Shown: positions 51,101 through 58,975 of the stretch, piece after piece
How the letters are laid out: each line of letters opens with the position of its first letter
How positions within the stretch are numbered: the first letter of the stretch is position 1
NCBI GenBank assembly: GCA_911728455.2
Contig: OU452225.1
Span: 1,227,501-1,291,500 of the forward strand
Direction of reading: 5' to 3'
DNA from: Marthasterias glacialis
Lineage: Eukaryota > Echinodermata > Asteroidea > Forcipulatida > Asteriidae
Length of the DNA stretch: 64,000 bases
Notes under the pieces: model-generated
Told to the model about the DNA's origin: nothing
Seen by the model: only the letters and a program-made list of their open reading frames with translations
The model's database searches: none
Position numbers and translations under genes: made by a program

Positions 51101-53562
51101 CGAACAGTCAGCCAGTTTGACAAAATTTGTGGCACCATACAAGTGGGACTAGCTTCTGGCTGAGCAGAACTGAACTGGAGTAAGAATGATGCTTATCTGT
51201 GAGCTTTTAATAACAATAATAATAGTAATACGCAGTTCTTATCTAGCACTTTATCACACCCGATGGGTGCCTCAAAGCACTCAGTATTTGTTCCTGGAAG
51301 GTATGCGGAGTTACGTTTTCAAGTATGAGACCTGGTGTGGATTTCACAAAGCACTAGGACTAGTCTTATCTCGAGTTAGGACTAGTAACTAGTACTAACT
51401 ATAGGACTAGTCGTAAGTTAGGACCAGTCCTAAGTTAGGACTCGTTTTGTGAAACCCACCCCTGTTCCTTTACATAGCACCATGTAACGGTTTACAAGGT
51501 GCTGTGGCGCAATCTGCAGCTGATCAAACCAGCAAGACCAGAACGGACCCCTTCTCTTTGCGATAAGTGCACTGCTGGGTTCTTTTACGTGCATTACACA
51601 ACACACGGGACCTACGTCCCATCCAACGGATGCAGTAATAATAATCTAGTTTCTTGCTTAAGAACACAAATGTCAAGACTGGGACTCGAACCCACACTCT
51701 GCTGATCAGAAACACAAGAGTGTTCTTATCTGCTCAGCCAAGACACGCCTGTCTGCCTATAAGCTTTTAACGCTTACCTGCAAGCGTTTATGCTTACCTG
51801 TAAGTATTTATGCTTACCTATAGAATCCAATGATACCCTGTGTTTTGAAGGTCTTGGTGAGGGTTCGGAAGAGTCCATCTTTCTCAAAGCCAGCTTGTGC
51901 TTGCATCTTAGTCTTGATTGTGTCAAACGGATGTCCAACACATACACTGGTGACTCCATATAACACGCCAACTACAACAACAATGTGTTGGAATTTTATT
52001 TAAAAATCATGAATTTTTCACTCAAGACTTGTTACTGGACCCAACAACCCTTTTTTTGAACATTTGGATATTATCCAGTTTATGTACATACACCGGATAA
52101 CATCCAAGTGTTAAAAAAAGTGTTGTTGGGTCCAGTAACTCTAGGACCAGTTATGACCAAGTCTTTAACTGTCTGTTGTAGTGAAAACTATATTCTTAAA
52201 GCTACATAAAATTTATAAAAACAATGCTTCACTTTTTTCTACATGATGGCTACAGATGCATTCCTCCATGATGTATGATAGTTTAATGCTGTAAATGTTT
52301 CAATGGATTTTGTGTTTGTTAATACATTAGACCGAGGGTCCCAGTAACTGGGGCGCTGTACTCCTTTTTTTGAGATTTTGACAATATTGCTAGTACGAAC
52401 GATAATGTCAAAATCTCAAAAAAAGGAGTACAGCGTCCCAGTTACTGATTTAGTTCTACGATTATAGCAAATTTCACTGTGTCCTGAGGCTGACAGGGGT
52501 TTAGCCCCACTAGTGTGGCAAGGATTTTTGACATCAGTTGAATCCTTAGCCACACGTCCAAGCCTATGTTTTGTGCAGCTCGTCCCCCAATCCACCGCAT
52601 CGAAACCTAACGGGTGCGGCGCTGGATTTTAACCAACTGAATGTGTCCACGTACCTCTTAACTTCCCTCCGGTACTTTGGCTGTTGAAGTTACTAACCTT
52701 ATTAAGGGCAAATAATCATTTGAATTTTGCTCAAAATAACTCCACACAAATACTATCGGCTTGCGATCGGGGCCATTTTGATTACCCAGAATGCAATGCC
52801 ATCACGAAATCACGGGTGGCGCGAGAGTATAAAAACAATTTCAGAATGGAGTCAGAAAAAAGTGCAAGTACCAAGCTATGCGTGCATGCAACCGATGCCA
52901 TGCATAGATTGGTGCGTGCACTTTTTCTGACTCCATGCATTTTGTATTCTAAGCTGTTTCATTAGCTGTAGCTGTCACGTGAAACAGCCGCTGAATTGTT
53001 TTTGCACTCTCGTGACTTCGTGATGGCATTGCATTCTGGGTAATCAAAATGGCCCCGATCGCTAGCCGATAAGCGATATCTATTTGTGTGGAGTAATTTT
53101 GAGCAAAATTCAAATAACTATTTGCCCTTAATAAGGTTAGCAACTTCAACAGCCAAAGTACCGGAGGGAAGCTAAGACTAAGACTTAAGAGGTACGTGGA
53201 CACATTTAGTTAGTTAAAATCCAGCGCCCCACCCGTTAGGTTTCGGTGCGGCGGATTGGGGGACGAGCTGCACAAAAGATAGGCTTGGACGTGTGGCTAA
53301 GGATTCAACCGATGTCAAAAATCCTTGCCACACTAGTGGGGCTACCACCCCACCTGCCACCTTCCCTCCCCCTGGCTACCCCGGGCTTCGCCGCCACACA
53401 GTCAATGTTTATGCATATACAGAATATTAATTAATAAATACTAAAATAGGTAATTTTATAAAAAATGTTAATTGAATTGAATTGAATTGAGTTGAAATAT
53501 TCACCTCCAAGACCTATGGCTCCCTCTTTATACCACTGAGCTCTGCTTTCATTGTGTGTCAT
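42119..53562 (-). CDS. SLC25-family mitochondrial carrier, nine coding exons
   Basis: Coding exons in transcript order: 53505-53562, 51818-51971, 50131-50199, 49674-49736, 48167-48239, 47095-47142, 45438-45577, 43634-43699, 42119-42293. They join in frame to 846 nt, 281 residues plus stop, close to the usual 280-320 for SLC25. Three tandem carrier repeats each show P-x-[DE]-x-x-[KR]: HPFDTIKTKMQ, SPLELAKIRRQ and WPLEYMKSQVQ. Each is followed by a YRG/YKG-type segment (GFYRGSIP, FRGLYKGFG, ALYRGIGPGTIRSF). Such proteins are six-helix inner-membrane transporters; I do not recognise the substrate class, so no symbol is given. Introns are GT-AG except the seventh (AT-AC). An acceptor at 53594 implies at least one non-coding 5' exon upstream. 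The family call is firm. Confidence 0.94.
42879..43017. mobile_element. MITE family 1, copy 2
   Basis: Inverted ends 'cttggagacttt..aggtggcagcagacttacc' and 'ggtaagtctgctgccacct...agtctcccat'. It lies in the last intron of the carrier gene and has the same structure as 36980-37122. Confidence 0.85.
43118..43320 (+). repeat. R-family repeat, short copy
   Basis: Shares 'gaacgaaggtcgcccggacac', 'cttcgtttcacccacacaaag' and 'gggggttactgtgtaatccccgat' with longer copies at 44818-45420 and 62300-62900. Non-coding. Confidence 0.75.
43515..43640 (-). mobile_element. tRNA-derived SINE fragment, 3' side overlapping an exon edge
   Basis: On the minus strand this reads 'gagcatcggactcaagctcc...gagtgtgggttcgagtcttggtcatt', a tRNA-like B box, similar to the heads of the SINEs at 51209, 61873 and 63759. 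It abuts carrier exon 8 (43634-43699) at its donor side. Confidence 0.6.
44140..44420 (-). repeat. Diverged relative of the region 1 repeat in the U12 intron
   Basis: Contains TTTGACCTTG, 'gggtcaaaccggatgttaaag', 'ggtttcagtgcatga' and TGACGTCATC in the same order as 28070-28280. It is a degraded antisense copy. Confidence 0.65.
44818..45420 (+). repeat. R-family repeat, long copy
   Basis: Collinear with 62300-62900: 'gagccagcaaac', 'cgccattgtgtaaa'-like, 'aaaggtcgcccagaca', 'cttcgtttcaccc', 'gggggttattgcattttccccgat', 'tggctcaatggaggtaagtcaaag' and 'aagaaaataatcc..ctggacggga'. It stops 17 bp from the U12 donor of the carrier gene. Confidence 0.8.
45640..46067. mobile_element. MITE with AGATCCTTGTCATTTGATT ends
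   Basis: The 19-bp terminal sequence AGATCCTTGTCATTTGATT at 45640 is exactly mirrored at 46049-46067. The 428-bp interior has no reading frame of note. It lies in intron 6 of the carrier gene. Confidence 0.85.
46114..46258. mobile_element. hAT-like MITE with CAGGCATGCAACTT ends
   Basis: Perfect 14-bp terminal inverted repeats CAGGCATGCAACTT / AAGTTGCATGCCTG enclose 145 bp. The CAG start and the partial flanking match 'tttaa' on both sides suggest a hAT-type element; that assignment is inference. Confidence 0.75.
46271..46341. repeat. 71-bp hairpin
   Basis: AATGGGAGGACTATTATCGCA is mirrored with one mismatch by TGCGATAATATTCCTCCCATT, leaving a loop of about 29 bp. Possibly a tiny MITE. Confidence 0.7.
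46495..46902. mobile_element. hAT-like MITE with CAGGGCTCGAATTT ends
   Basis: 14-bp inverted ends CAGGGCTCGAATTT / AAATTCGAGCCCTG enclose 408 bp. 'gatat' flanks both sides. Sub-terminal 'tagaccacaggcc' and 'ccctgcggtcttgtgg' are loosely mirrored. Just outside the left end, 46430-46494 has a tRNA-like 'tctagtggttaaaac' A-box phrase. Confidence 0.75.
47435..47930 (-). pseudogene. 5'-truncated CR1/L2-like non-LTR retrotransposon, RT C-terminus
   Basis: On the minus strand a broken frame reads AARIISRTKKCDHITPIL, QSLHWLPVQ, a stop, then RIWFKLLLITYKAINGFAP, and later SYGSRTFSSAARILRNDLP and FKKRLKTHLY. These are hallmarks of the region after the reverse transcriptase core in CR1/L2/Jockey-like elements (AAR.....K..HITP.L..LHWLPV...I.FK). 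The 3' end has GCGCGATATAAAT and an ATTG tail (47430-47455). The internal stop and missing 5' part make it inactive. It lies in carrier intron 5. Confidence 0.85.
48378..48512. mobile_element. MITE family 1, copy 3
   Basis: Terminal ATGGGAGGCTTTGG...CTAGGTGGCAGCAG and inverted CTGCTGCCACCTAG...AGAGTCTCCCAT. It is 135 bp, in carrier intron 4. Confidence 0.87.
48745..48865 (+). repeat. G-family interspersed repeat
   Basis: 'tgccgtggtgccctttgcaaagttcca' and 'cctcatagaaagggcccttacc' match the copy at 40580-40735. Not coding. Confidence 0.65.
49490..49620 (-). mobile_element. tRNA-like fragment (antisense)
   Basis: On the minus strand 'tggctggttcagtggtttc...cacctctgtggaccccggttcaagtccct' gives A-box-like and B-box-like sequences. 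Probably a degraded tRNA-derived SINE head. Confidence 0.5.
50340..50560 (-). repeat. G-family interspersed repeat, inverted copy
   Basis: 'ccactggaacatttcagaaggcac' and 'gggcaccaaggccaag'-like stretches match the reverse complement of 40580-40735 with an interruption. It is in carrier intron 2. Confidence 0.5.
51209..51748 (-). mobile_element. tRNA-headed SINE, antisense, interrupted by a MITE
   Basis: Same family as 61873-62299. The minus strand reads a tRNA-like head (TGGC..GAGCAGATAAG and 'gtgggttcgagtccc'), then 'ggatgggacgtaggtcccgtgtgttgtgtaatgcac', 'gcaaagagaaggggt' and 'gatcagctgcagattgcgccacagcacc'. The tail is 'gagtgctttgaggc..aaagtgctagataag' and (TTA)n. It is split at 51334-51462 by a nested insertion. 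Confidence 0.87.
51334..51462. mobile_element. MITE nested in the SINE
   Basis: Ends GGTGTGGATTTCACAAAG and, inverted, TTTTGTGAAACCCACC, with internal 'ctaggactagtc' and 'ggaccagtcctaagttagg' repeats. The SINE copy at 61873 is uninterrupted at the matching position ('gagaccttttccttta'), giving a natural empty site. Confidence 0.82.
52031..52139. mobile_element. Palindromic MITE, GTTACTGGACCCAACAAC ends
   Basis: Arms of about 45 bp start GTTACTGGACCCAACAAC and are mirrored by GTTGTTGGGTCCAGTAAC, enclosing a short loop near 52085. It is 109 bp, in carrier intron 1. Confidence 0.87.
52342..52447. mobile_element. Palindromic MITE, CAGTAACTGGGGCGCTGTAC ends
   Basis: Arms of about 43 bp: CAGTAACTGGGGCGCTGTAC...TTGAGATTTTGACA, mirrored by TGTCAAAATCTCAA...GTACAGCGTCCCAGTTACTG. 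The ends share the AGTAAC core with the neighbour at 52031, so the two may be mobilised by one transposase family. Confidence 0.85.
52502..53344. mobile_element. 843-bp foldback element
   Basis: Arms of about 370 bp starting TAGCCCCACTAGTGTGGCAA and ending with the inverse fold back almost fully. Matching landmarks are 'gccacacgtccaagcct', 'acctaacgggtgcgg', 'ccctccggtactttggctgttgaagtt' and 'gggccattttgattaccc'. The centre near 52900 carries further small hairpins (tatgcgtgcatgc/gccatgcata). No coding capacity. It is in carrier intron 1. Confidence 0.9.
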
Positions 53563-53576
53563 TTTAAGGCTGTCAT
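53559..53576 (-). other. Five-codon upstream frame overlapping the carrier start
   Basis: In the same exon, 14 nt before the start ATG, lies ATG + four codons + TGA. Its stop overlaps the carrier start as AATGA. If this 5' region is transcribed, such overlap could allow termination-reinitiation. Whether the sequence is in the mature mRNA is inferred from the acceptor at 53594. Confidence 0.5.
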
Positions 53577-53996
53577 TAAGTTTCAAAGGCTGTCTAAAGT
53601 GAAAATTAGATTACAATTTTTTGATAACATTCGGATCCAAAAGTTCCTCCTGAACGTTTTGGAGCAGTGTGTGAGAGAGCGAGGAGAGAGTTCTTTTGAG
53701 AGCAATCCATTGAAGCTCTAGGGGGTGTTATCATAAGTAAAGTTTCTTTTTCCAGAATTCTAAAATATTTATTAACTTTAATAAGCCTATGAATATTTTA
53801 TTAAACACGAAATTGCTTTGTGTTTTATTAAAATTGAATATTTTAACATTATTTTTTAATACTTAAAAATAATTTGTTACATTTACCCCTAAAGTAAAAA
53901 TGTTATCCAATGCTGAAAAAATGGTGAGGTCTTCACCCGGAGGTCGGAGGTCAGGCAGGTAGCCCGTAAGCGCAGCCCGTAAGCGTAACGTAAAGT

Positions 53997-54350
53997 TACC
54001 AAACTGAAGCTAGCCCGTTATTGGGCCCAAAATAGCCAACCGCGTATTCGCTAAAATGACAGCCGCGTATTTGCGAAATAGAACGCATGCGGTACAGGGA
54101 GATGAAGAAAGAGCTAATTTTTTTACGAAATATCGGCGCTGCATGACTCCGTATGTTATCTTAATAAAGTCTGAAATATTTGTATCAACTTACAACTTTT
54201 TAAAATAAAATATTCAAATTTAATACCTATTAGTCCTTACAAAGAATTCAACATAGAAAGCAACATTTGTAAATAACAGAAAATAAGCCACAAACACGGA
54301 GACAATGTGCGTGAATGCATTATGGCTGGCGTAAACGCTATTTAAAACCC
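53997..54350 (-). repeat. Inverted duplication, left copy (upstream of carrier gene)
   Basis: Matches 58585-58925 in reverse. The outer 55 bp ('taccaaactgaagctagccc' onward to 'gcgtattcgc') is perfect. The rest, including 'cataacggagt'-type and 'ccacaaacacggagacaatgtgcg' segments, is well conserved. A further block at 55018-55062 matches 58480-58530 inverted. It may contain the carrier promoter. Confidence 0.85.
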
Positions 54351-54657
54351 TTGTGTCAGCCACAAGATGATAAAATTCAGCAGGTACTACCAAATATGAC
54401 CATAACTTTTTTTTCAATGGGCCAAAAAAGGCCAAGATTCCAGGTAAACCTCACCCCTGGTATACCCCCACAAGTCTGTAGACTTTCATTGGCCAGACCC
54501 TAACCACTGCAAAGTAAGGAGTGTTGAAAGACAGCAGCCACCTGTCTCGGTACAGTAATTTATTGACCCCTGTGCTAAGGATCTTTGGCACAGGGCGGTA
54601 TGTACTCTGTGAAAACAACTTGCGGCTGCACACTGATCGTAAATAAAACAAGTCTAA

Positions 54658-54802
54658 AGCCCAGTTCATACTTCACGTGAATGCGACGAACAATTCGCCC
54701 CAGTTAAAATGTGTTCAACTTCTTGCGAAATTGACAGCGAATGTAGGAGAGTGACGTCAAATTCGCTTCGCGTTCGCAATCGCGTGAAGTATGAACCGGG
54801 CT
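54658..54802. mobile_element. Harbinger-like MITE with TAA target duplication
   Basis: 145 bp. Ends AGCCCAGTTCATACTTCACG and inverted CGTGAAGTATGAACCGGGCT, flanked on both sides by TAA (54655-54657 and 54803-54805). A 3-bp TWA duplication is typical of PIF/Harbinger elements. The ends contain 'cgcgttcgcaatcgcg'. Confidence 0.85.
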
Positions 54803-55071
54803 TAAGTCTTGACTGTCTCTCCAATTCACCCCCATGGTCATTTAATATAGCTTTGGGCTTGGGGGAGGGGGGGGGGGGGGGGGGTATTGACCTAAAAGAC
54901 AGGGTGTTGATAAAAAATCAACTTGTGGTTACACAGCGTAAAGTTTTCTTTGCGGATGACCCCAGGGTTTTAAATACCAAAACAAATAGAACCCTTCATT
55001 ATGACTGCAAGAAAGATTTTTAGTCCAGAAACCTAAAAACCAGTACACTGGGCATACCTAATTAATGCAGC
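54803..55071. other. Spacer with G run
   Basis: Contains a run of G from about 54865 to 54884 and, at 55018-55062, the inverted match to 58480-58530. No gene seen. Confidence 0.5.
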
Positions 55072-56775
55072 AAGACTTGCTGCGGCGAGACTTGCTGCGG
55101 CGAGACTTGCTGCGGCGAGACTTGCTGCGGCGAGACTTGCTGCGGCGAGACTTGCTGCGGCGAGACTTGCTGCGGCGAGACTTGCTGCGGCGAGACTTGC
55201 TGCGGCGAGACTTGCTGCGGCGAGACTTGCTGCGGCGAGACTTGCTGCGGCGAGACTTGCTGCGGCGAGACTTGCTGCGGCGAGACTTGCTGCGGCGAGA
55301 CTTGCTGCGGCGAGACTTGCTGCGGCGAGACTTGCTGCGGCGAGACTTGCTGCGGCGAGACTTGCTGCGGCGAGACTTGCTGCGGCGAGACTTGCTGCGG
55401 CGAGACTTGCTGCGGCGAGACTTGCTGCGGCGAGACTTGCTGCGGCGAGACTTGCTGCGGCGAGACTTGCTGCGGCGAGACTTGCTGCGGCGAGACTTGC
55501 TGCGGCGAGACTTGCTGCGGCGAGACTTGCTGCGGCGAGACTTGCTGCGGCGAGACTTGCTGCGGCGAGACTTGCTGCGGCGAGACTTGCTGCGGCGAGA
55601 CTTGCTGCGGCGAGACTTGCTGCGGCGAGACTTGCTGCGGCGAGACTTGCTGCGGCGAGACTTGCTGCGGCGAGACTTGCTGCGGCGAGACTTGCTGCGG
55701 CGAGACTTGCTGCGGCGAGACTTGCTGCGGCGAGACTTGCTGCGGCGAGACTTGCTGCGGCGAGACTTGCTGCGGCGAGACTTGCTGCGGCGAGACTTGC
55801 TGCGGCGAGACTTGCTGCGGCGAGACTTGCTGCGGCGAGACTTGCTGCGGCGAGACTTGCTGCGGCGAGACTTGCTGCGGCGAGACTTGCTGCGGCGAGA
55901 CTTGCTGCGGCGAGACTTGCTGCGGCGAGACTTGCTGCGGCGAGACTTGCTGCGGCGAGACTTGCTGCGGCGAGACTTGCTGCGGCGAGACTTGCTGCGG
56001 CGAGACTTGCTGCGGCGAGACTTGCTGCGGCGAGACTTGCTGCGGCGAGACTTGCTGCGGCGAGACTTGCTGCGGCGAGACTTGCTGCGGCGAGACTTGC
56101 TGCGGCGAGACTTGCTGCGGCGAGACTTGCTGCGGCGAGACTTGCTGCGGCGAGACTTGCTGCGGCGAGACTTGCTGCGGCGAGACTTGCTGCGGCGAGA
56201 CTTGCTGCGGCGAGACTTGCTGCGGCGAGACTTGCTGCGGCGAGACTTGCTGCGGCGAGACTTGCTGCGGCGAGACTTGCTGCGGCGAGACTTGCTGCGG
56301 CGAGACTTGCTGCGGCGAGACTTGCTGCGGCGAGACTTGCTGCGGCGAGACTTGCTGCGGCGAGACTGGCTGCGGCGAGACTGGCTGCGGCGAGACTGGC
56401 TGCGGCGAGACTGGCTGCGGCGAGACTGGCTGCGGCGAGACTGGCTGCGGCGAGACTGGCTGCGGCGAGACTGGCTGCGGCGAGACTGGCTGCGGCGAGA
56501 CTGGCTGCGGCGAGACTGGCTGCGGCGAGACTGGCTGCGGCGAGACTGGCTGCGGCGAGACTTGCTGCGGCGAGACTTGCTGCGGCGAGACTTGCTGCGG
56601 CGAGACTTGCTGCGGCGAGACTTGCTGCGGCGAGACTTGCTGCGGCGAGACTTGCTGCGGCGAGACTTGCTGCGGCGAGACTTGCTGCGGCGAGACTTGC
56701 TGCGGCGAGACTTGCTGCGGCGAGACTTGCTGCGGCGAGACTTGCTGCGGCGAGACTTGTTGCGGCGAGACTTGT
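55072..56775. repeat. 15-bp minisatellite, about 113 copies
   Basis: Unit CTTGCTGCGGCGAGA repeats with almost no variation for 1.7 kb. One homogeneous block of 13 units (56368-56549) has CTGGCTG instead of CTTGCTG, and the last two units carry a T. Because 15 is a multiple of three and no frame of the unit holds a stop, all six frames stay open. On + they read LLRRD, LAAAR and CCGET repeats; on - they read SRRSK, LAAAS and SPQQV. The long frames here (55065-57104 + and 55058-56806 -) are therefore expected without any gene. Confidence 0.97.
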
Positions 56776-56836
56776 TGCAGCTTTTGGTGCTCGCGCTGGG
56801 GCTCACGCTGCGAACTTGCTCGTTGCCCGTTCCCCG

Positions 56837-56915
56837 GTTTTCCGTTTTTCCGTTTTTCCGTTTTTCCGTTTTTCCGTTTTTCCGTTTTTCCGTTTTTTCG
56901 TTTTTTCGTTTTTTT
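56837..56915. repeat. 8-bp repeat CCGTTTTT
   Basis: About nine tandem units of CCGTTTTT, decaying to CGTTTTTT at the right end. It follows the 15-bp minisatellite after a 60-bp linker. Confidence 0.9.
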
Positions 56916-57084
56916 CTTTTAAGGGTTTCGAACCCCCCATTTTCTTACTTCAAGTCAGTCAGTGTTCTTTTTGTGCTAAGTTCTTGCCCACCACCAGCCT
57001 ATTTTTGGTCGGTATATATAGGGCTTCGTTTCAAACGTATTGATCAAGTTCGTAAAAAAGAAACTTTTTGGTTTTGCTATACAT

Positions 57085-58200
57085 TGCCGTTAACCTGGAA
57101 TTGAACCTCGGTCTAGCGATTCGCAGTACCTCAACTATCCAGTTGCGCTACCTGTACTCCACGTAAAAAGTGATATTTTACTAATATATACACATAACAA
57201 GTAACCTTTTATAGCAACTTAAAAAACCAAAATGTGAATATACCGGGAATCGAACCCCGGTCTGGTGTTATGCACTTCATCGAGCTTCCGTGTTGTGCTA
57301 TTTGTACTCACGTAAGATGCCATTTTATTTATATACAAATAAAATAATAAAATACCTTTTACAGTTTAAACAATAACACAAACCAGGAATTACACGTCGG
57401 TCCTGGGATTTGCACTTCATCGATCTACCGTGTTGCGCTTATTGTACTCCGCCTAAGAAGTGCTATTTTATGTAAATTAATTACCTTTTACAGTTAAAAA
57501 AAAACAACACAAAAAACGAACGTACCAGGAATCGAACCCCGTTCCCGCTCTTGCGATAGTGCTCTCCATCGGTCTTCCCTGTTGCACTAATTGTTCTCCT
57601 CTTCAAAAGTGTAATTTTTCTTTATACAAATAATACATTGGCTTTTACAGTTAAAAAAACAAAACACGAACAGGCATGGAATCAAACCCCAGTTTATACG
57701 ATATACTCTTAATCGATCTACCCTGTTGCGCTAATTGTGATCCGTATAAAAAGTGCTTTTTTAAATATATACAAATAACATAATGACCTTTTACAGTAGA
57801 AAAAACAACAACAAATGACAAAAACAAAAGACGAACTTACTATGAATCGAACCCCGGTCATACGAAATGCACTTCATCGACCTTCCGTGTTGTGCTAATT
57901 GTACTACGCGTAAAATACTATTTTACTTATGTACAATAATAAAATACCTTTTACAGTTTAAACAATAACACAAACCAGGAATCACACGTCGGTCCTGGGA
58001 TTTGCACTTCATCGATCTATACCGTGTTGCGCTTTTAGTACTCCGCCTGAGAAGTGCTATTTTATGTAAATCGATTACCTTATGTATAAATAATGTATTA
58101 TAACTAGATTAAAAAACCACACCATAAGGCCAGGATTCGAACCAGGGTCAGTTGATATTCGTTACACACAATCTATCCATGTTAGCTTCGCGCCTCCTTT
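57085..58200 (-). repeat. Tandem array of eight tRNA-like sequences
   Basis: Minus-strand copies with B boxes near 57095, 57246, 57385, 57527, 57678, 57843, 57976 and 58132 (spacing 133-165 bp). Most show GGTTCGATTCC-like B boxes and TAGCGCAACACGG-like A boxes about 40 nt apart. Each is separated by an AT-rich linker with 'taccttttacagtt'. None forms a clean anticodon arm by eye, so these are tRNA-derived pseudogenes or a satellite, not called tRNA genes. Copies 2-3 and 6-7 match as pairs, implying a higher-order duplication of about 590 bp. Confidence 0.8.
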
Positions 58201-58204
58201 GATA

Positions 58205-58575
58205 GTAGTGAAAATTGCGTCTATGTATTTGTTGCTAATTAAGCATTAATTAGTCGGCCAAATTAGCCAGCTCAAAAAACTGGTATGCCAAGTATACCGG
58301 TTTTTAGGATTCTGAACTGAAAATCCCACTTTTAGTCCTAATGAAGGGTACAAATACTTTTCAAGAGGTACTGGTCTCGACCGCAAAGCAATATGTGTGT
58401 TATTGTATGTGAAAATGGCGTCCATGTATTTGTTGGTAATTAAGCACTAATTAGTGGACCAAATTAGCCAGCTCAAAATTTTGTTATGCCCAGTGTACTG
58501 GTTTTTAGGATTCTGGACAAAAAAAACCCCACTTTTACTCATAATGAAGTGTACAAATTGTTTTCATTTTACGTT
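58205..58575 (+). repeat. Two-copy tandem repeat, about 200-bp period
   Basis: 'gtgaaaat.gcgtc.atgtatttgttg.taattaagca' and 'ccaaattagccagctcaaaa' occur at 58209 and again at about 58409. Part of the second copy is the inverted match of 55018-55062. Confidence 0.8.
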
Positions 58576-58584
58576 TGATATTTA

Positions 58585-58925
58585 AATGGTGTTTACGCAT
58601 GCCAAAATGCATACACGCACATCGTCTCCGTGTTTGTGGCTTATTTTCTGTTATTTACCAACGTTGCTTTCTTTGTTTAATTCTTTGTTAGGACAAAAAG
58701 GTATTAAATTAGAATAATGTCTTTTTAAAAGTTGTAAGTTGTTGCAAATATTTCAGACTTCGTTAAGATAACATACGGACTCTTGCAGAGATATTTCATA
58801 AAAATTAGCCTTTTCTTCACCTCCCTGTACCGCTTGTGTTCTATTTCGCGAATACGCGGCTGGAATTTCCGCGAATACGCGGTTGGCTATTTTGGGCCCA
58901 ATAACGGGCTAGCTTCAGTTTGGTA
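58585..58925 (+). repeat. Inverted duplication, right copy (upstream of GTF2F1)
   Basis: Mirror of 53997-54350. It ends 50 bp before the GTF2F1 start codon, so it probably includes that gene's promoter. No TATA box is evident; it holds repeated 'cgcgaatacgcgg' GC-rich motifs. Confidence 0.85.
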
Positions 58926-58975
58926 GTAAATTGACGGGAAAGGAAGCATATGACTGAGTTTACAACGCGTTTATA

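Noticed and set aside
55058..57104. 679-codon + strand and 582-codon - strand frames
   Set aside because: Both are forced by a 15-bp unit without stop codons in any frame. There are no splice sites, codon bias or domain to support a gene; the RS-like composition is incidental unless transcription is shown.
57085..58200. Functional tRNA gene cluster
   Set aside because: B boxes are good but I could not fold a proper anticodon arm in any copy, and spacing and linkers look like a satellite.
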